DNA of 64,000 bases, taken from Ascaphus truei. Taxonomy: Eukaryota; Chordata; Amphibia; Anura; Ascaphidae. The position numbers and the translations under genes are program-made. Location of the stretch: positions 48,906,629 through 48,970,628 of the forward strand of contig CM071570.1 in NCBI GenBank assembly GCA_036426205.1, in the 5' to 3' direction. The notes under the pieces were generated by a model that saw nothing but the letters and a program-made list of their open reading frames with translations, ran no database searches and was not told where the DNA came from. Shown one piece after another: positions 23,100 through 34,302 of the stretch. Numbering within the stretch: the stretch's first letter is position 1; each line of letters starts with the position of its first letter.

Positions 23100-25000
23100 G
23101 CCCTAGAAGAAGCGTTACGTAGTCGGCTAACAAAATGACGATAACTATATTATCCCTCAATGTGAAAGGCATTAATAGCCCAGTTAAGAGGCGTCTAGCG
23201 ATGTCAGACTATAAAAGAAAGAATGCTGACCTATTGCTGTTACAGGAGACTCATTTCAGTAAAATTTGCGCCCCAAAGTATCTAGATAAAAACTTCATGC
23301 AGTTCTATGTCTCCTCAGCCCAGACTAAGGCCGTGTCCCCACTGGTGCTGACCATGCTTGGAGCTTGGCACGGTTACCTGTATGAATGGTAATCCTCCGT
23401 CCATGCTCAAGCTGTGCGCTCTCATGTGTGGGCATGCACGCTCTCCAAATCTTAGGGCTTGGCGAGAAAAAAGAGTTTGACTTTGGAGTGGAGAGCAGGG
23501 TCACATGACCCTGCGCTGACCAATTGGGGGGGAGAGAGGCAGAATAGGCTGAGTGGAGAGAAGTCGAAGGGGGAGGGTGGGACTGAAAGAGGTGAAGGGG
23601 GGGGCGGGGAACGGAGTGAGGTGGAAGGGGGAATGGAGAGAGGTGGAAGGGGGGGCGGAGAAAGGTGGAAGGGGAGGGGGGAACGGAGAGAGGTGGAAAG
23701 GGAGGGAAACAGAGAGAGGTTTTTAATTTTTCTTGCACAAATGTTTTTAATTGCCATTTTTGGTAGGGGCAAGAGATAGAATGGACCCACACACACAGAG
23801 ACACACAAACAACCCCGATCCAGCCAATGACATGCCCCTCCCTTAATAGGAACACCCCCACTCCTGCTCTAAAATTATTGTAGACAACCAATCGCTCATG
23901 CTTGGAAAGCTGGTGACATCACCTCTCTCAAGTATGAGCAAGCTCAGCTGAAGCGTTGCCGCAGCCTAAGAAAAGAGGTGTAGCATTTCTAATTAATAAC
24001 AGACTCCCCTAGTGGTATAACAGGTAAGACATGATAAGGAGGGCAGATTTTTGATTGTAGTGGGGACAATTAGAGATCAATGCTTGACAATCGCAACAGT
24101 GTATGCACCTTGTGAGTCGGATCCACTATTTTTCACGTCTTTTTTTTATATTCTCAATAGAGTTAGAAAAGGACATACTATACTAGCAGGAGACTTCAAT
24201 GTGGTACTTGATCCAGATATGGACAGGTCAGCTCAGTCGTCCTAGAGAGCAGAAACACAGGGACTCATCAGGGGACTTAAAGAGGTGCAAATTTCTGATG
24301 TTTGGAGAGAGTTACATCCACAAGAAAGGGTTACACCTTTTTCTCTAACCCTCATTCGAACTACAGCAGAATAGACAATTTTTTTGTATCAAACAGAATG
24401 GTCCCTTCGGTCACTACAACCCAGACGCATGACATTTCATGGTCTGACCACGCACAAATTGAACTGAAGTGCGCGGATCTCTGACTACACAGACCTGGAG
24501 CAAACTGTAAATTAAATGAAGGCCTCCTAAAAATACCTGAGGTTTTGCAAAACATAGATAAAGAGATCAAAAGTTATTTCTAGAGAAGCATGGGAAGTGT
24601 ATGCTCCCATATAACATTTTGGGAAGCACAAAGCCACTCTTCGAGGTTCTCTCATTAGCAGTGCGAAAGGAAGAAAATGAAATGAAACCAAAAAAGTATT
24701 AGAGCTTCAGGCAAAATTATCAACTCTTACAGGGGAACACAGGAGACATAATAAGATAGAAACGCTTCAAAAATTGAAGGATACAAAAATGTAGTTTTTG
24801 TAGGATACAAAAATGTAGTTAAATTTGCTTCTAACCTCCCAGGTGGAAAATGGTCAAAAAGGAAATTTTATGAGACAGCAAACAAGCCAGATACCTATAC
24901 TGTAGCATCAAAACTCATAAAACACAGTCAAACTTCAATATTCAATCTATTAGCAGTAAATCAGGAGGGCATGAAGGTAAATAAGGATTTTAACCAGTTA
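23100..25000 (+). pseudogene. L1/Tx1-like LINE 5' part: endonuclease and linker
   Basis: A methionine at 23135 begins an endonuclease domain: ILSLNVKGINSPVKRR, LLLLQETHF. After a Harbinger-type insertion (23329-23966) it continues KKRGVAFLI, IVVGTIRDQ, IATVYAP, ILAGDFNVVLDP and, in another frame, the SDH-like box SWSDHAQIELK. Removing one TAA and the insert restores the reading phase across the site, so the frame was open when the insertion happened. Later stops, and frame drift from about 24480 to 25000, show decay. In L1-type elements this domain nicks target DNA to prime reverse transcription. Confidence 0.85.
23329..23966. mobile_element. Harbinger-type MITE with TAA duplication
   Basis: TAA flanks both sides (23326-23328 and 23967-23969). 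The ends pair loosely: GGCCGTGTCCCCAC at the left and the complement of GGCTGCGGCAACGC at the right. PIF/Harbinger elements are known to duplicate a three-base TWA site. The 638-bp interior is GGA-rich at 23525-23715 and encodes no transposase. Insertion is inside the L1 endonuclease codons for Gln-Thr-Lys-Lys. Confidence 0.8.
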
Positions 25001-25147
25001 GTGTTAGGACCTGCGATATTATGGTCATGCCTTGAAAGGGGCTCGCAGGCTTATACGCTTTGACGAAAGGGTTAACTAAATGACCCCTTTTTCAAGAGAT
25101 ATATAGGTATTTCACAATGTATTTTTGTCACATTGGATGTTGTTCTG

Positions 25148-25846
25148 GACTTCTTCGTTTCTTGTTTTATACAATTAACCACGCCCAGTAGCACTCCTTT
25201 TGACACATATACATATATATATATATATATGTTATATATATATAATATAAATATAGAAACCCTGTCTTCCCATAAGAGAAGGCACAAAAGCAGCAACACT
25301 CAGATAAAGCAAAAAGACATGATATTAGCAGTTACAAAACAGCACACTATAAACCCAACGTTTCGGTCCTAGGCAGGACCTTCCTCAGGGGGTGCGCCTA
25401 GGACCGAAACGTTGGGTTTATAGTGGTGTGTTTTGTAACTGCTATACATGTCTTTTGCTTTATCTGAGTGTTGTGCTTTTGTGCCTTCTCTTATGGGAAG
25501 GCAGGGTTTCTATATTGATTTCTATGGAGCATGCACCTGACTTTACATTTGTTGCTTGGAGTGCTGGCTGCTGCTTTTTGTTTTATATATATATAATATA
25601 TATATATATATCAAGTATATACTAATATATATATATATTGTGGTAATTTTGGGGGGTTTCTGAGAGCTTGCTGGGTATCTATGTGTTTGTTATCTTTGTC
25701 CAGCTGGTCTCAGCTGTTTTGGAGGTTAGTGGCTCCTCCCACCCAGGGTTTAAAGCTCGCCCCTCCCCACTGCCCAAGTGAGCAGGTTTTCTTTTCATGC
25801 GGCTGGTTGCGACAGGTTTAATGCCAGGACTTCTTTGTTTCTTGTT
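25148..25846. mobile_element. Hammerhead palindrome element with 20-bp near-perfect duplication
   Basis: GGACTTCTTCGTTTCTTGTT at 25148-25167 recurs with one change at 25827-25846, enclosing 659 bp. Inside, 25250-25365 and 25395-25520 are inverted copies (for example AACCCTGTCTTCCCATAAGA and its complement), with (TA)n blocks on each side. At the apex is an intact-looking hammerhead core on the minus strand. Size and duplication resemble the elements at 8712-9333 and 35898-36508. Confidence 0.65.
25351..25392 (-). ncRNA. Hammerhead ribozyme candidate, intact core
   Basis: On the minus strand: CCC (stem I 5' arm), CTGAGGA (25388-25382), an extra A, stem II GGTCCT/AGGACC around loop GCCT, GAAA (25364-25361), CGTT and GGG (stem I 3' arm). 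All invariant core bases of a hammerhead are present except for the unpaired A before stem II. The expected cleavage site would follow the second T of ACGTT. Confidence 0.6.
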
Positions 25847-25849
25847 AAC

Positions 25850-26460
25850 AGATATACATTTGAGGAACTCCGTCCTTAACCTTCAGTGGTTTATGCTTCA
25901 TATCAATGACAGACAATATAACTCATGCACACTGTCACTTTAAGGGAAAAAACAGAGCATAAACTAACTAATCCACTGGCTGGCTATCTCCAGTTTTCAG
26001 TTTTAAACAGAGCATATTGTACAGAACCATACAATAGGAATAATAAACTGTCCTTATCTGTAGTTGTGGGAACTCTGTCCCAAGAGAGTCTAAGCAATCC
26101 TTCTGGATACTGCAATACTGGAAGGGGGCATCCTCCCCGAACTGAATGCAGTGAGCTGGGTAGCTCCAGCCTCCAGGCTCTAGGAGAGAGACTGACACAG
26201 CAAATCTAACTGCCATAAATACCTATTCCTCTATTAGGAGAGCAGGTAAGGAGAATTAGAACCATTGTGGACTCTGATTTGGATTTCCCATCCACTAGGC
26301 CTCAGTAACTGTAAAGCTGTGGGATGGATCACATTTAAACTCTAGATGCACTTTCTGATCTACTGTAAATCGGACAGAAAGCTGCCTTAAATGTTTTCTT
26401 GTTATTGGAATACTAAAAAAAAATTGCAATGAAATCTGTTAACTGTATTTTAATATTTTC
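25850..26460. other. Non-coding stretch, nothing recognised
   Basis: Mixed-composition sequence (about 25920-26240) that could be an old LTR, but no ends, duplication or signals support it. Confidence 0.3.
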
Positions 26461-26465
26461 AACAT

Positions 26466-27095
26466 AATGGGCCTGGGGCAGGGGGTTAAGTATAGGCCTG
26501 GGGGGTTAAGTATGGGCCTGGGGGGGTCGAGTATAAGGCCGGTGGTAGGGCTGAGTATATGGGGTTCTGTTGGGTGGGTCTGGAGTATGGGCCCGGGGGG
26601 TGCTGATATGCCTGGGGGGGTTAAGTATGGGCCTGGGGGGAGTATGAGTATAGGCCGGGGGGGCTGAGAATGGGCCTGGGGGGCTAGAGTATGGGACAGG
26701 GAGGGTAGAGTATTGGCCAGGGAGGCAAGAGTATGGGCTGGGGGGTAGAGTATGGGCCAGGGGGGGTAGAGTATGTACCAGGCAGGGTAGAGTATGGGTC
26801 ACGGAGGGTATAGTATGGGCCAGGCGGGTAGAGTATGGGCCGGGTGGGGTAGAGTATGGGCCAGAGCGGGTAGAGTATTGGCCAGGGGTGGTTATGGGCC
26901 AGGGGAGGTAGAGTATGGGCCATTGTGGGAGGTAGAATATGGGCCTGAGGGGGCAGAGTATGGGCCAGGGGGTAGAGTATGGGCCTGGGGGGGTTGAGTA
27001 TGGGCCGGGGGGGGTGTTGAGTATGGGCCTGGGGGGGATATTAAGTATGGGGCTGCAGTGAAGGGGTATTAAACATGGGCCTGGGGGGGTTAAGT
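26466..27095. repeat. G-rich minisatellite, about 20-25 bp unit
   Basis: About 25-30 tandem units of the form AGTATGGGCCTGGGGGG plus GTAG or TTA. G runs of four to seven recur in every unit on the plus strand, so G-quadruplex formation is plausible. Open frames on both strands are repeat artefacts. Confidence 0.9.
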
Positions 27096-27139
27096 ATTAC
27101 AGTATAAGAATTACAGTACCTCTTCAACAGCACGCAGTG

Positions 27140-27730
27140 GGAGATTCGATCGGTCCAAGAGGGGGGCCTTCAATCGGCATGCGGCCTGGGAGAGGGGGGA
27201 GCTGAGTCTACAATCGGCCCATGGGGGGGCCGTCAATCAGCCCATGGGGGGGGCCTACAGTTGGCCTGCAGGGGGGCCTTCAATCAGCTCATGAGGGGGA
27301 GGGTGTTCAACCAGATAAGGTACTACTACTAGGGCCCGGGGGGGTGTTGGTTTTGGGGGGGTGGCTGGGTGCCTCAGAGACTCCGTTACTCGTAATGGTC
27401 CGGGGGTGTTGGTTTTGGGGGGGAAGGCACATGGGGGAGTCTGCAGCATCACTACCATCAACAACAGATGGGCAACAGAGGAGGACCCTGCTGACGGCCT
27501 GCAGTGGACAGGACAGGATGTCGGTAGGTAGGACCGGGGGTATTGGGTGCCTCAGCAGCTCAGTTAGGTCCCAGTGGGGGTTGGTTCTGGGGGGGGACTG
27601 ATGCATCAGAGGTTAAGTTAGGGCCCGGGTCAGGGGGGGAGATCACTTGCAGTCTGGTAGGGCCCGTAGGTGGGAGGTTGGGGGGGAATCACTCATGGTC
27701 CGGTAGGGCCCGCGGGGGAGATCAGTCGCA
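27140..27730. repeat. Second G-rich repeat block
   Basis: 27165-27300 contains five or so units like CAATCGGCCCATGGGGGGGC. 27330-27700 contains looser units with GGTCCGGGGGTGTTGGTTTT and TCAGAGRYT. It follows the previous minisatellite directly, so a single G-rich domain of over 1.2 kb results. Confidence 0.75.
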
Positions 27731-27739
27731 GTCACTCAC

Positions 27740-29170
27740 AGAGACACCCACACAACACACAAATATACACTGAAACCGGGACACAGACACTAAAGAGACA
27801 AACACAGGGTATACACACAACAGTACAGGGAAATACAAATACAGTACAGTTAGGTATTTACGTACGCGTGTAGTTCGAATAAGCAGATACACAACTGGGA
27901 AGATTCAAACATGTTTTTCTCGTCCCACGAGGAAGGCCCTGATTGGCTCTCCTCTCCTTGCTGCTATTTATGTAGCATTTCAGAGATTTTTTCTGACACA
28001 CAGTGCCGTCGACAGTGACACGTGACCAACAGCAGGGCCCGGCCTTTTGACTCACCGGGTCCGGGACACCAACACCAGTGGTCACCCCCTGTCAGCGGCC
28101 CTGTTTGCAATACTGTTTTGGTAGCCACCCCTTAATTCAGTGAATTTCCCCAGTAGAAATGGTGTGTAAATAATGCACATGGCTTTCATTTTTATATACA
28201 GGAATGATTTCTCTATGTGCCAACAACAATTACTAATTTTTAAAACATAAATTGTTCAATTTTACACCTAGTTACTCAAATTCTAGCTGCATGGCTTGTG
28301 TGCTTTGTCTATTTGCACATGCGTGTGTATGGACCACTTAGACTATGCATGTCTTTCAATAGGAAATAGAATTTAAGAGGAGATGGGCAGAGTTGAGTTT
28401 TTCTACTCCTGAGAGCCAAAGACAGAATGAATGGAGAAAGACCTTTGGTAGCCCGGGGAAGTCGTTAAGGCCTGATAGAAGAAAAATGGGAGAGTGGGGA
28501 AGGGCTTTGTGTAGTTTATACAAACAGCAAATTCCCAGCCCCAGCACCTATTTGAACAGCGAAAAATGTGATACCATATTACACAAGAAAAGAGTCACCA
28601 CGCCTTTGCAATGGGTTACATGTTTGCAAATTTTAACAGTGCACTGTATACAAAATTTCAATCGCTATGTGCCCACCACGCTTAAAATACAAACATAGAA
28701 ACAGTTTAATAAAACATCCCAAACACATGTATTACAAGGAGACAATGTGAATAGCATTTGCAATGCTTTTTTGGTAGCCAATGTGCCACTGGTATAAAAG
28801 ATAAAAAAGTTGAAGGATAAACGTAAAGTAAAAAATATAGTATAAAGTCGCCCCCATAATAATGGGTTTAGACTTCAATCGATATCTTCTTTTGGCTGTC
28901 GATTTGACGCCTTGATTTCTGTAAAATAATTGTGAAATAATATACTGTTCTGTACACTATGAATTAACAATAATGTACTGCTTTAAGTACAGTGCACATG
29001 CGTGAAAGCGTGAATGTGTGCACATGCGTGAATGTACACTAATGTGCTCATGTGATAAATGTATCTATGGCACACATATGCATGTCATTGGGAATGACAA
29101 TTATATTTACCTTGATTATAAACCTTGGCAATTATGTGTCAGTGACCCACTGTTGATTCTAGAGGTGTGC
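27740..29170. other. Non-coding stretch, nothing recognised
   Basis: A CA-rich start (27740-27840), then unremarkable sequence. No domain or repeat ends are recognised. Confidence 0.45.
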
Positions 29171-29181
29171 TGTGCGTAGAT

Positions 29182-29430
29182 GTTCGAGTCGATCATGTAA
29201 TTGGGATGCAGGTTCATCTAATTGGCGGAGTTGGTTGGTCCGTGCTAGTAACGATATAAGGCTAGGTAGCCAGATCGAGACAGATAATCAGGTTGAGGTT
29301 AGTACTCTGGTTAGGGCAGATAGCTGGGATGCAGCTTTGTCTGGTTTTCAGTGTTGGTTGGCACGTACTGGTAATGACATTGGTAATGAGGCAGGTACTC
29401 AGGCTGGACATGATAACCGGGAGGTGGCAG
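29182..29430. repeat. Diverged tandem repeat of about 125 bp
   Basis: Two units share CTGGGATGCAG or TTGGGATGCAG, AGTTGGTTGG or TGTTGGTTGG, CGTGCTAGTAACGAT or CGTACTGGTAATGAC and GATAAYC in the same order. A coding role is unlikely. Confidence 0.55.
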
Positions 29431-29664
29431 ATTGAAGGGACTGGTTAGGGAAAGTCTGTTATTCAACCTTTTGTTCCCGATCAATAGCTTTCTCCTTCGA
29501 AAGTTGCCATGACAGAACATACCCACCCAAGATGGGTGCAGCGACCAGCAACTTCCCTTCTTGCCGGGACGTGGAAGTGTTTGACTTAAACAATCATTCA
29601 AACTTAATTTGTGTCTTATAGAATTCTTCTACGCTTACTAGTTTGGTGAATTTTTATAGTATTC

Positions 29665-29900
29665 ATACTTATTTTTTATTTATAAAATGTTTTACCAGGG
29701 TATAATACATTGAGAGTTACCTCACGTTTTGAAGTATGTCCTGGGCACAGAGTTATGACAACAATACCTGCTACATTAAATGAACAGATGTTATACAGTC
29801 ATTTCACATACATTTTATGGACAGTTAGAGTTGGAAAATTAGGTATAGGGGATAAAAGGGCTGGTGAGTTTCAGATTGCACTATAGCATAACATCACCAA
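29665..29900 (-). repeat. Possible LINE 3' UTR fragment
   Basis: TTTATTTATAAAATGTTTTA and the following CATTGAGAGTTACCTC resemble the T-rich 3' ends of dispersed LINE tails such as those at 258-330 and 44100. Assignment is by similarity of form only. Confidence 0.3.
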
Positions 29901-29940
29901 ACATCAATGAACAACAGTAAATATCTCACACCCTTTAGCT

Positions 29941-30790
29941 GCCCTTAGGCGGTGCCAAAGACGGTCCGCCTATGGAGCTAAGGAGATGTACACTGAATGG
30001 GTTCAGATTGAATGCAGCTGTGAGTCCTCCTGGGTCATTAACATTCCAGAGGGCAGGGCTGATGGAACACAGCAGTAAGCAAATGCAGATTTACATCCTT
30101 AGCACACTGGTTCTGTGCAGAGGGCGACCCAGATGTAGAAATGTCAATGATATAAAAAGGGGGAGAAATTAGTCGGCTCACCTCAATGTCTAAAAGGGTT
30201 AAATGTTTTCGTGTTAATATTAATCCACTAAGGTGCAAAGGAGGAGAAAATACGAGAATACACAAATTATCTTTTAGGAGGATCTTTCTGATCTCTAGGG
30301 ATCATTTGTGTATTGTCAATGATTTACAGTACTCATAGATCTCAGATAGAGTTGCTCAATTGCAGAATATATCAAATATGCATAACTGCAAGCTGGTCTT
30401 TTGCAATAAGAAGTTGTCATCATGTCCCATGCGTAAATGAAGTTAATGTCTGACACAGATTCCATTAAATACATACTGGTTTTTAATAAAATGTGAAAAA
30501 CCAACATTAGATACAGTAGTGATAGTACAAGGTCATTAAACAAAGAAATATACATACATTTTATCTCTAACTACTGTGCTATAAGGCACCTACTTACCAC
30601 ATTGAACTGCACTGTAACATTCATAGTCATAAAGGCAAAGATATTCAGTGCACCACCTACTGGACACATACTGAACTGCAACAACACAAATAATAATCCG
30701 ATCTGACCACAATCAAAAATCATACGGCACAAGAATGGAATGCCGTGGCACTACACTTCTTGCCACACAGAATGACAGCAGAGGACATGT
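29941..30790. other. Non-coding stretch, nothing recognised
   Basis: No domains or clear repeats are seen. Frames are short. Confidence 0.4.
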
Positions 30791-30799
30791 GGAGCATCT

Positions 30800-31622
30800 G
30801 GGGACACTTAGATATACAAGTGGCTGCATCTGTAGATACCTCTTTTCTAATGCTAACAAAACTAATTTAGCTAGCCTCTCCTCACATGCCATATTTTTCA
30901 TCCCATTTATTAATTTGTAGTGCTTTTATGCACTTTTTCTAGTTCCATAATGTCTTTTTTGTGGAGTGGTGCCCAAAACTGTACTCCGTATTCAAAGTGT
31001 GGTCTTACTAATGCTTTATAGAGGGGCATAATCATGTTTACTTCCCTTTGATCCATTCCTTGCTTAATGCAAGAAAAGATCTTGTTTGCCTTTGCAGTTA
31101 CTGCATGACTTTGGGCACTATTTTGCTAAGCCTGCTGTCTACAAGCACTCCTAAATCCTTCTCTATCACGTATTCTCCTAATGTATCAGCATTTCATTTG
31201 TAAGTCGCCTTTTATTCTTATTTCCCAAATGCATACCCTTACATTTATCTGTATTGAACGTCAGCTCCATTTACCTGCCCAAGTTTCCAGTCTATCCAAG
31301 TCCCTCTGGAGAGAAATTACATCCTGCTTTGATTCTACTACCTTACACAATTTAGTGTCATCAGCAAAGATGGAGACTTTGCTCTCTATTTCAAACCTCA
31401 AGGTCATTAATAAACAAGTTAAAAAGCAAGGGTCCCAGTACCAATCCTTGAGGTACTCCACTCACAACTTTAGCCCATTTATGACAACTCTCTGTTGTTT
31501 ATCCTTCAACAAATTTTCAATCCAGGTACAAATATTTTTAGTCCAATTTGCTTTATTTTGTATGCTAACCGCTTTTGTGGAACACATCAAAAGCCTTTGC
31601 AAAATCTAAGTAGACCACATTA
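30800..31622 (-). pseudogene. CR1 LINE ORF2 reverse-transcriptase fragment
   Basis: Minus-strand frames from 31622 downward show [86 protein letters not shown] and ACEERLAKLVLLALEKR. These are the catalytic FADD box and the C-terminal blocks of CR1-type reverse transcriptase in correct order. Stops and several shifts show decay. A second copy of part of this region lies at 42166-42365, and an equivalent C-terminal region on the plus strand at 47640-48510. Confidence 0.85.
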
Positions 31623-31649
31623 ACTTCATTACTGATTATAAAAAACTCA

Positions 31650-31740
31650 CACACCAAATACAAACAACCCCCACCCCCCAAATACATACCAAAACCCTCC
31701 TACCCCCAAATACATACAGAAATACACCTCCAAAATACTG
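31650..31740. repeat. CCCCCAAATACATAC tandem repeat, first locus
   Basis: About four units of CCCCCAAATACATACAAAA type. The same unit forms arrays at 34140-34300 and near 34600-34710. Confidence 0.75.
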
Positions 31741-32141
31741 TGATGTCTCCATCATAGCGTACGATCTTATGTCCCAGATTAAGACAGGAAACGTAGTATT
31801 TCTCTATATGGGGTTTATTTACAAGGATTAAATAATACACTAACAGGCCCACCGTCCCTTTAATTCAAAACAAAATAATAAAATAAATGTCTACTCCTCT
31901 TAGGAGACTAACTACACATTCAGCTTCAACTCTTACTAACTGGATGGACAGTTGAGCTGGTTACCACCCCAAAACAGGTACTATTGTAGCTAAACATATA
32001 CAGTCTCTGCACACAGCAATATTGTGTTCTCTTATCTGTTATTCCAGGGTTTGGAGCAGATATCCCCGCTTCAGCACTGACTCGCGCACTTCCTTCCAAG
32101 GGGAGCTCAGAACCACGAGTGCTCAGAGAATCTCTCCTCTG

Positions 32142-32260
32142 TAAGTCCAATGTTAAAGACAGGACATCCCCACTTCGGCACGGTCTCTCGCCCTTCCTTC
32201 TTCCTGGGATTATCAACCCAGACAGTACCAGCAGACTCCGCGACCACAGTCCAGTGGGTC
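32142..32260. repeat. Left copy of a 119-bp direct repeat flanking a PLE
   Basis: It matches 33776-33894 at all but about four positions, from TAAGTCCAATGTTAAAGACA to GACCACAGTCCAG. Flanking context differs on the outside as expected if the repeat is a duplication of the target made when the PLE at 32263-33775 inserted. Confidence 0.75.
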
Positions 32261-32262
32261 TA

Positions 32263-33775
32263 CCCAAACTGAAAAAAGAAGGGAATAGATGGTTATCACA
32301 AATCAAGGTTTTTTTTCGATTGCACAACATGTAAGGATGTGCAAGTTTAGATCCCCAGACAAATTCGGGTTTTCATCATATATTACTAAAGAGACATTTC
32401 AAATTAAACAAATGATTACGTGTAAAACAGATCATGTAATATATATGATACAGTACCCATGTGGACTACAATAAGTAGGAAAAACCACTAGGCCTGTTAA
32501 AACCCGGATTTTAGAGCACATTGGGTATTGAGAAGAGGGGTCACTACTCATATCCTATCAAGTCACCTTATTACAAAACATCAGGGAAATACATCAGGCC
32601 TTACATTTACAGTTCTAGAGCATGTCCTACCCCATGGAGGGGTGGAGATAGAACTGTGGCACTTAATAAAAGAGAACGTTTGGGGATTTTTTCTTTAAAA
32701 ACATTGGTCCCTTTGGGCCTTAATGTTGATTTCGAGTTGGGTGCTTTTCTGTAATTTACCATATGGATTTCTTTCAATTTAAATATATTTTTATATATTT
32801 TTAATGTATTTAGATTTTAATGAATGTAGATTTTAGTTATTATGTGTACATATGCATAAATATCTGTCCATAATACTAATATTGTTTCTTTATCCCTGCT
32901 TTTTTTGAGATTCATCTATCGACGTCTCATCAGCTTATAACGTAGTTCCTCTGTTTAGAGATAGGAACTTAGTATCATAGATGTGTATATCTGCAAAGCA
33001 TTTGGTATTATTATATGAATCTTTTTTACAATCTAAAGAAGGATCTTTTAATTACTAATTTTTATTATATAAACTATTTTATTGCATTTATATTTTTCAT
33101 TGTATTAAATCATTGTGTTTGTTAAAAATGTTTTCCCTCATATGAGTATTTTAGCGATTCCTATTGGGTAGAGGGTATGTTGTCAATTAACCTATGGTAG
33201 GAGAGTTGATTGATAGGTTAGTGGGTTGATAGGTTGTATAGGATGTAGCCACTCCTGACGAAGCCGTCACTCAGAACGGCGAAACGGGTAGAGCGTGGCT
33301 CATTAACCAGATCGAGAGGGAGAGGTAGCGCTGTAACATCCGTCGACGTCAGTTCCGGCAGGGTGGAAGCCTGGAAGCGACGTATCGGCCCTAGCGTGGA
33401 TGCGGTTGCGGAAGAGATTCACAGAGGTGTCGGTGAGGAGTAACCTTGAGGTCGCGACTCGGTGATCACCCCTTCTGTACTGTGTATACCCTGCTGTGTT
33501 ATTTCATCCAATTTTCTTCTTTGGCATAAACGCATTTTGTTACCATCTACACTATGGTGTATTTCTCTCCTTGAGGTTTGATGTCCTCCTACCACACTGG
33601 CCTGGAACCATCCTTTCCACAGCTGGCTTTTCTGCTCCCTATTATCTACTCTATTGTGAGTGTGCAATTGGGAGCTCCTACATTATTCACATTTAATTGT
33701 ATATATATTATTGCACTATGTAGTGTTTTTCTTTTTAAGGTTTACCATTGCTCCCCTGGTGCTTTCTTCATATAA
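32263..33775 (+). mobile_element. 5'-truncated Penelope-like element
   Basis: The coding remnant at 32280-32760 is the C-terminal GIY-YIG endonuclease of PLEs: MITCKTDHVIYMIQYPCG, then after a stop VGKTTRPVKTRILEHIG, EHVLPHGG-like residues and LVPLGLNVDFELGAFL. The usual order ends with this region. Downstream, at 33247-33300, lies a hammerhead core, as is known for PLE terminal regions. The 5' part including the reverse transcriptase is absent. Nearly identical 119-bp direct repeats border it. PLEs use the GIY-YIG domain to nick DNA for reverse transcription. Confidence 0.8.
33247..33300 (+). ncRNA. Hammerhead ribozyme candidate of a PLE, intact core
   Basis: Stem I pairs AGCCACTC (33247-33254) with GAG.CG.TGGCT (33291-33300) with a two-base bulge. 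CTGACGA (33255-33261) follows stem I, then one unpaired A, stem II GCCGT/ACGGC (33263-33267 with 33276-33280), GAAA (33281-33284) and CGGGTA. A15.1 and U16.1 with a minimal stem III are compatible, giving a predicted cut after 33290. Position downstream of the GIY-YIG domain on the same strand fits known PLE architecture. Confidence 0.75.
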
Positions 33776-33894
33776 GTCCAATGTTAAAGACAGGACATCC
33801 CCACTTCGACACGGTCTCTCGTCCTTCCTTCTTCCTGGGATTAACAACCCAGACAGTACCAGCAGACTCCGCGACCACAGTCCAGAGGGTCTTG
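33776..33894. repeat. Right copy of the 119-bp direct repeat
   Basis: See the left copy at 32142-32260. The four or so differences suggest a fairly recent event. Confidence 0.75.
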
Positions 33895-34139
33895 GGGACT
33901 ATGCAAACATCCAGAGCTGAGGAGAATTCGTTTCTGCCCCCCTTCTCTGGGAACAGCAACCTCTCTCAATGGCAGCTCCCGTGTCTCCCTTTAAACACTT
34001 CCTTGTTCAATCAGCAGTTCAGCCTGCTCAATTAGTTTGCAGCTGCTGCTGGCTTCTCTATGGGGAATTGACTCTCTGTATGCTGTAATGTCCCATAGCT
34101 GCACTATTCTAGCACCTAGAGACAGTGATAGTATCACAA

Positions 34140-34300
34140 TACATACAACCCCCCCAAATATATACAAAAATCCCCCACCCTCAAATACATACAAAATAAA
34201 CCACACCCCCAAATATATACACAAAAAACCCACCCCCCAAGTACATACAAAATAAATCTCCACACCCCCAACCCCCCAAGCCCCAAATACAGATGCAGCT
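34140..34300. repeat. CCCCCAAATACATAC tandem repeat, second locus
   Basis: Six to eight units of ACCCCCAAATATATACAAAA type. It is followed by a foldback. Frames such as the glycine-rich one on the minus strand are artefacts of this array. Confidence 0.8.
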
Positions 34301-34302
34301 GC

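Noticed and set aside
26467..26997. Gly/Pro-rich frames
   Set aside because: G-rich minisatellite artefacts.
32925..32960. CTGATGAGACGTCGATAG on the minus strand as a hammerhead
   Set aside because: No GAAA in reach and no stem I pairing.
15429..33515. Shared 18-mer GTGTTATTTCATCCAATT at 15429 and 33497
   Set aside because: Too short and without extended similarity; cannot be told from chance or an ancient repeat scrap.
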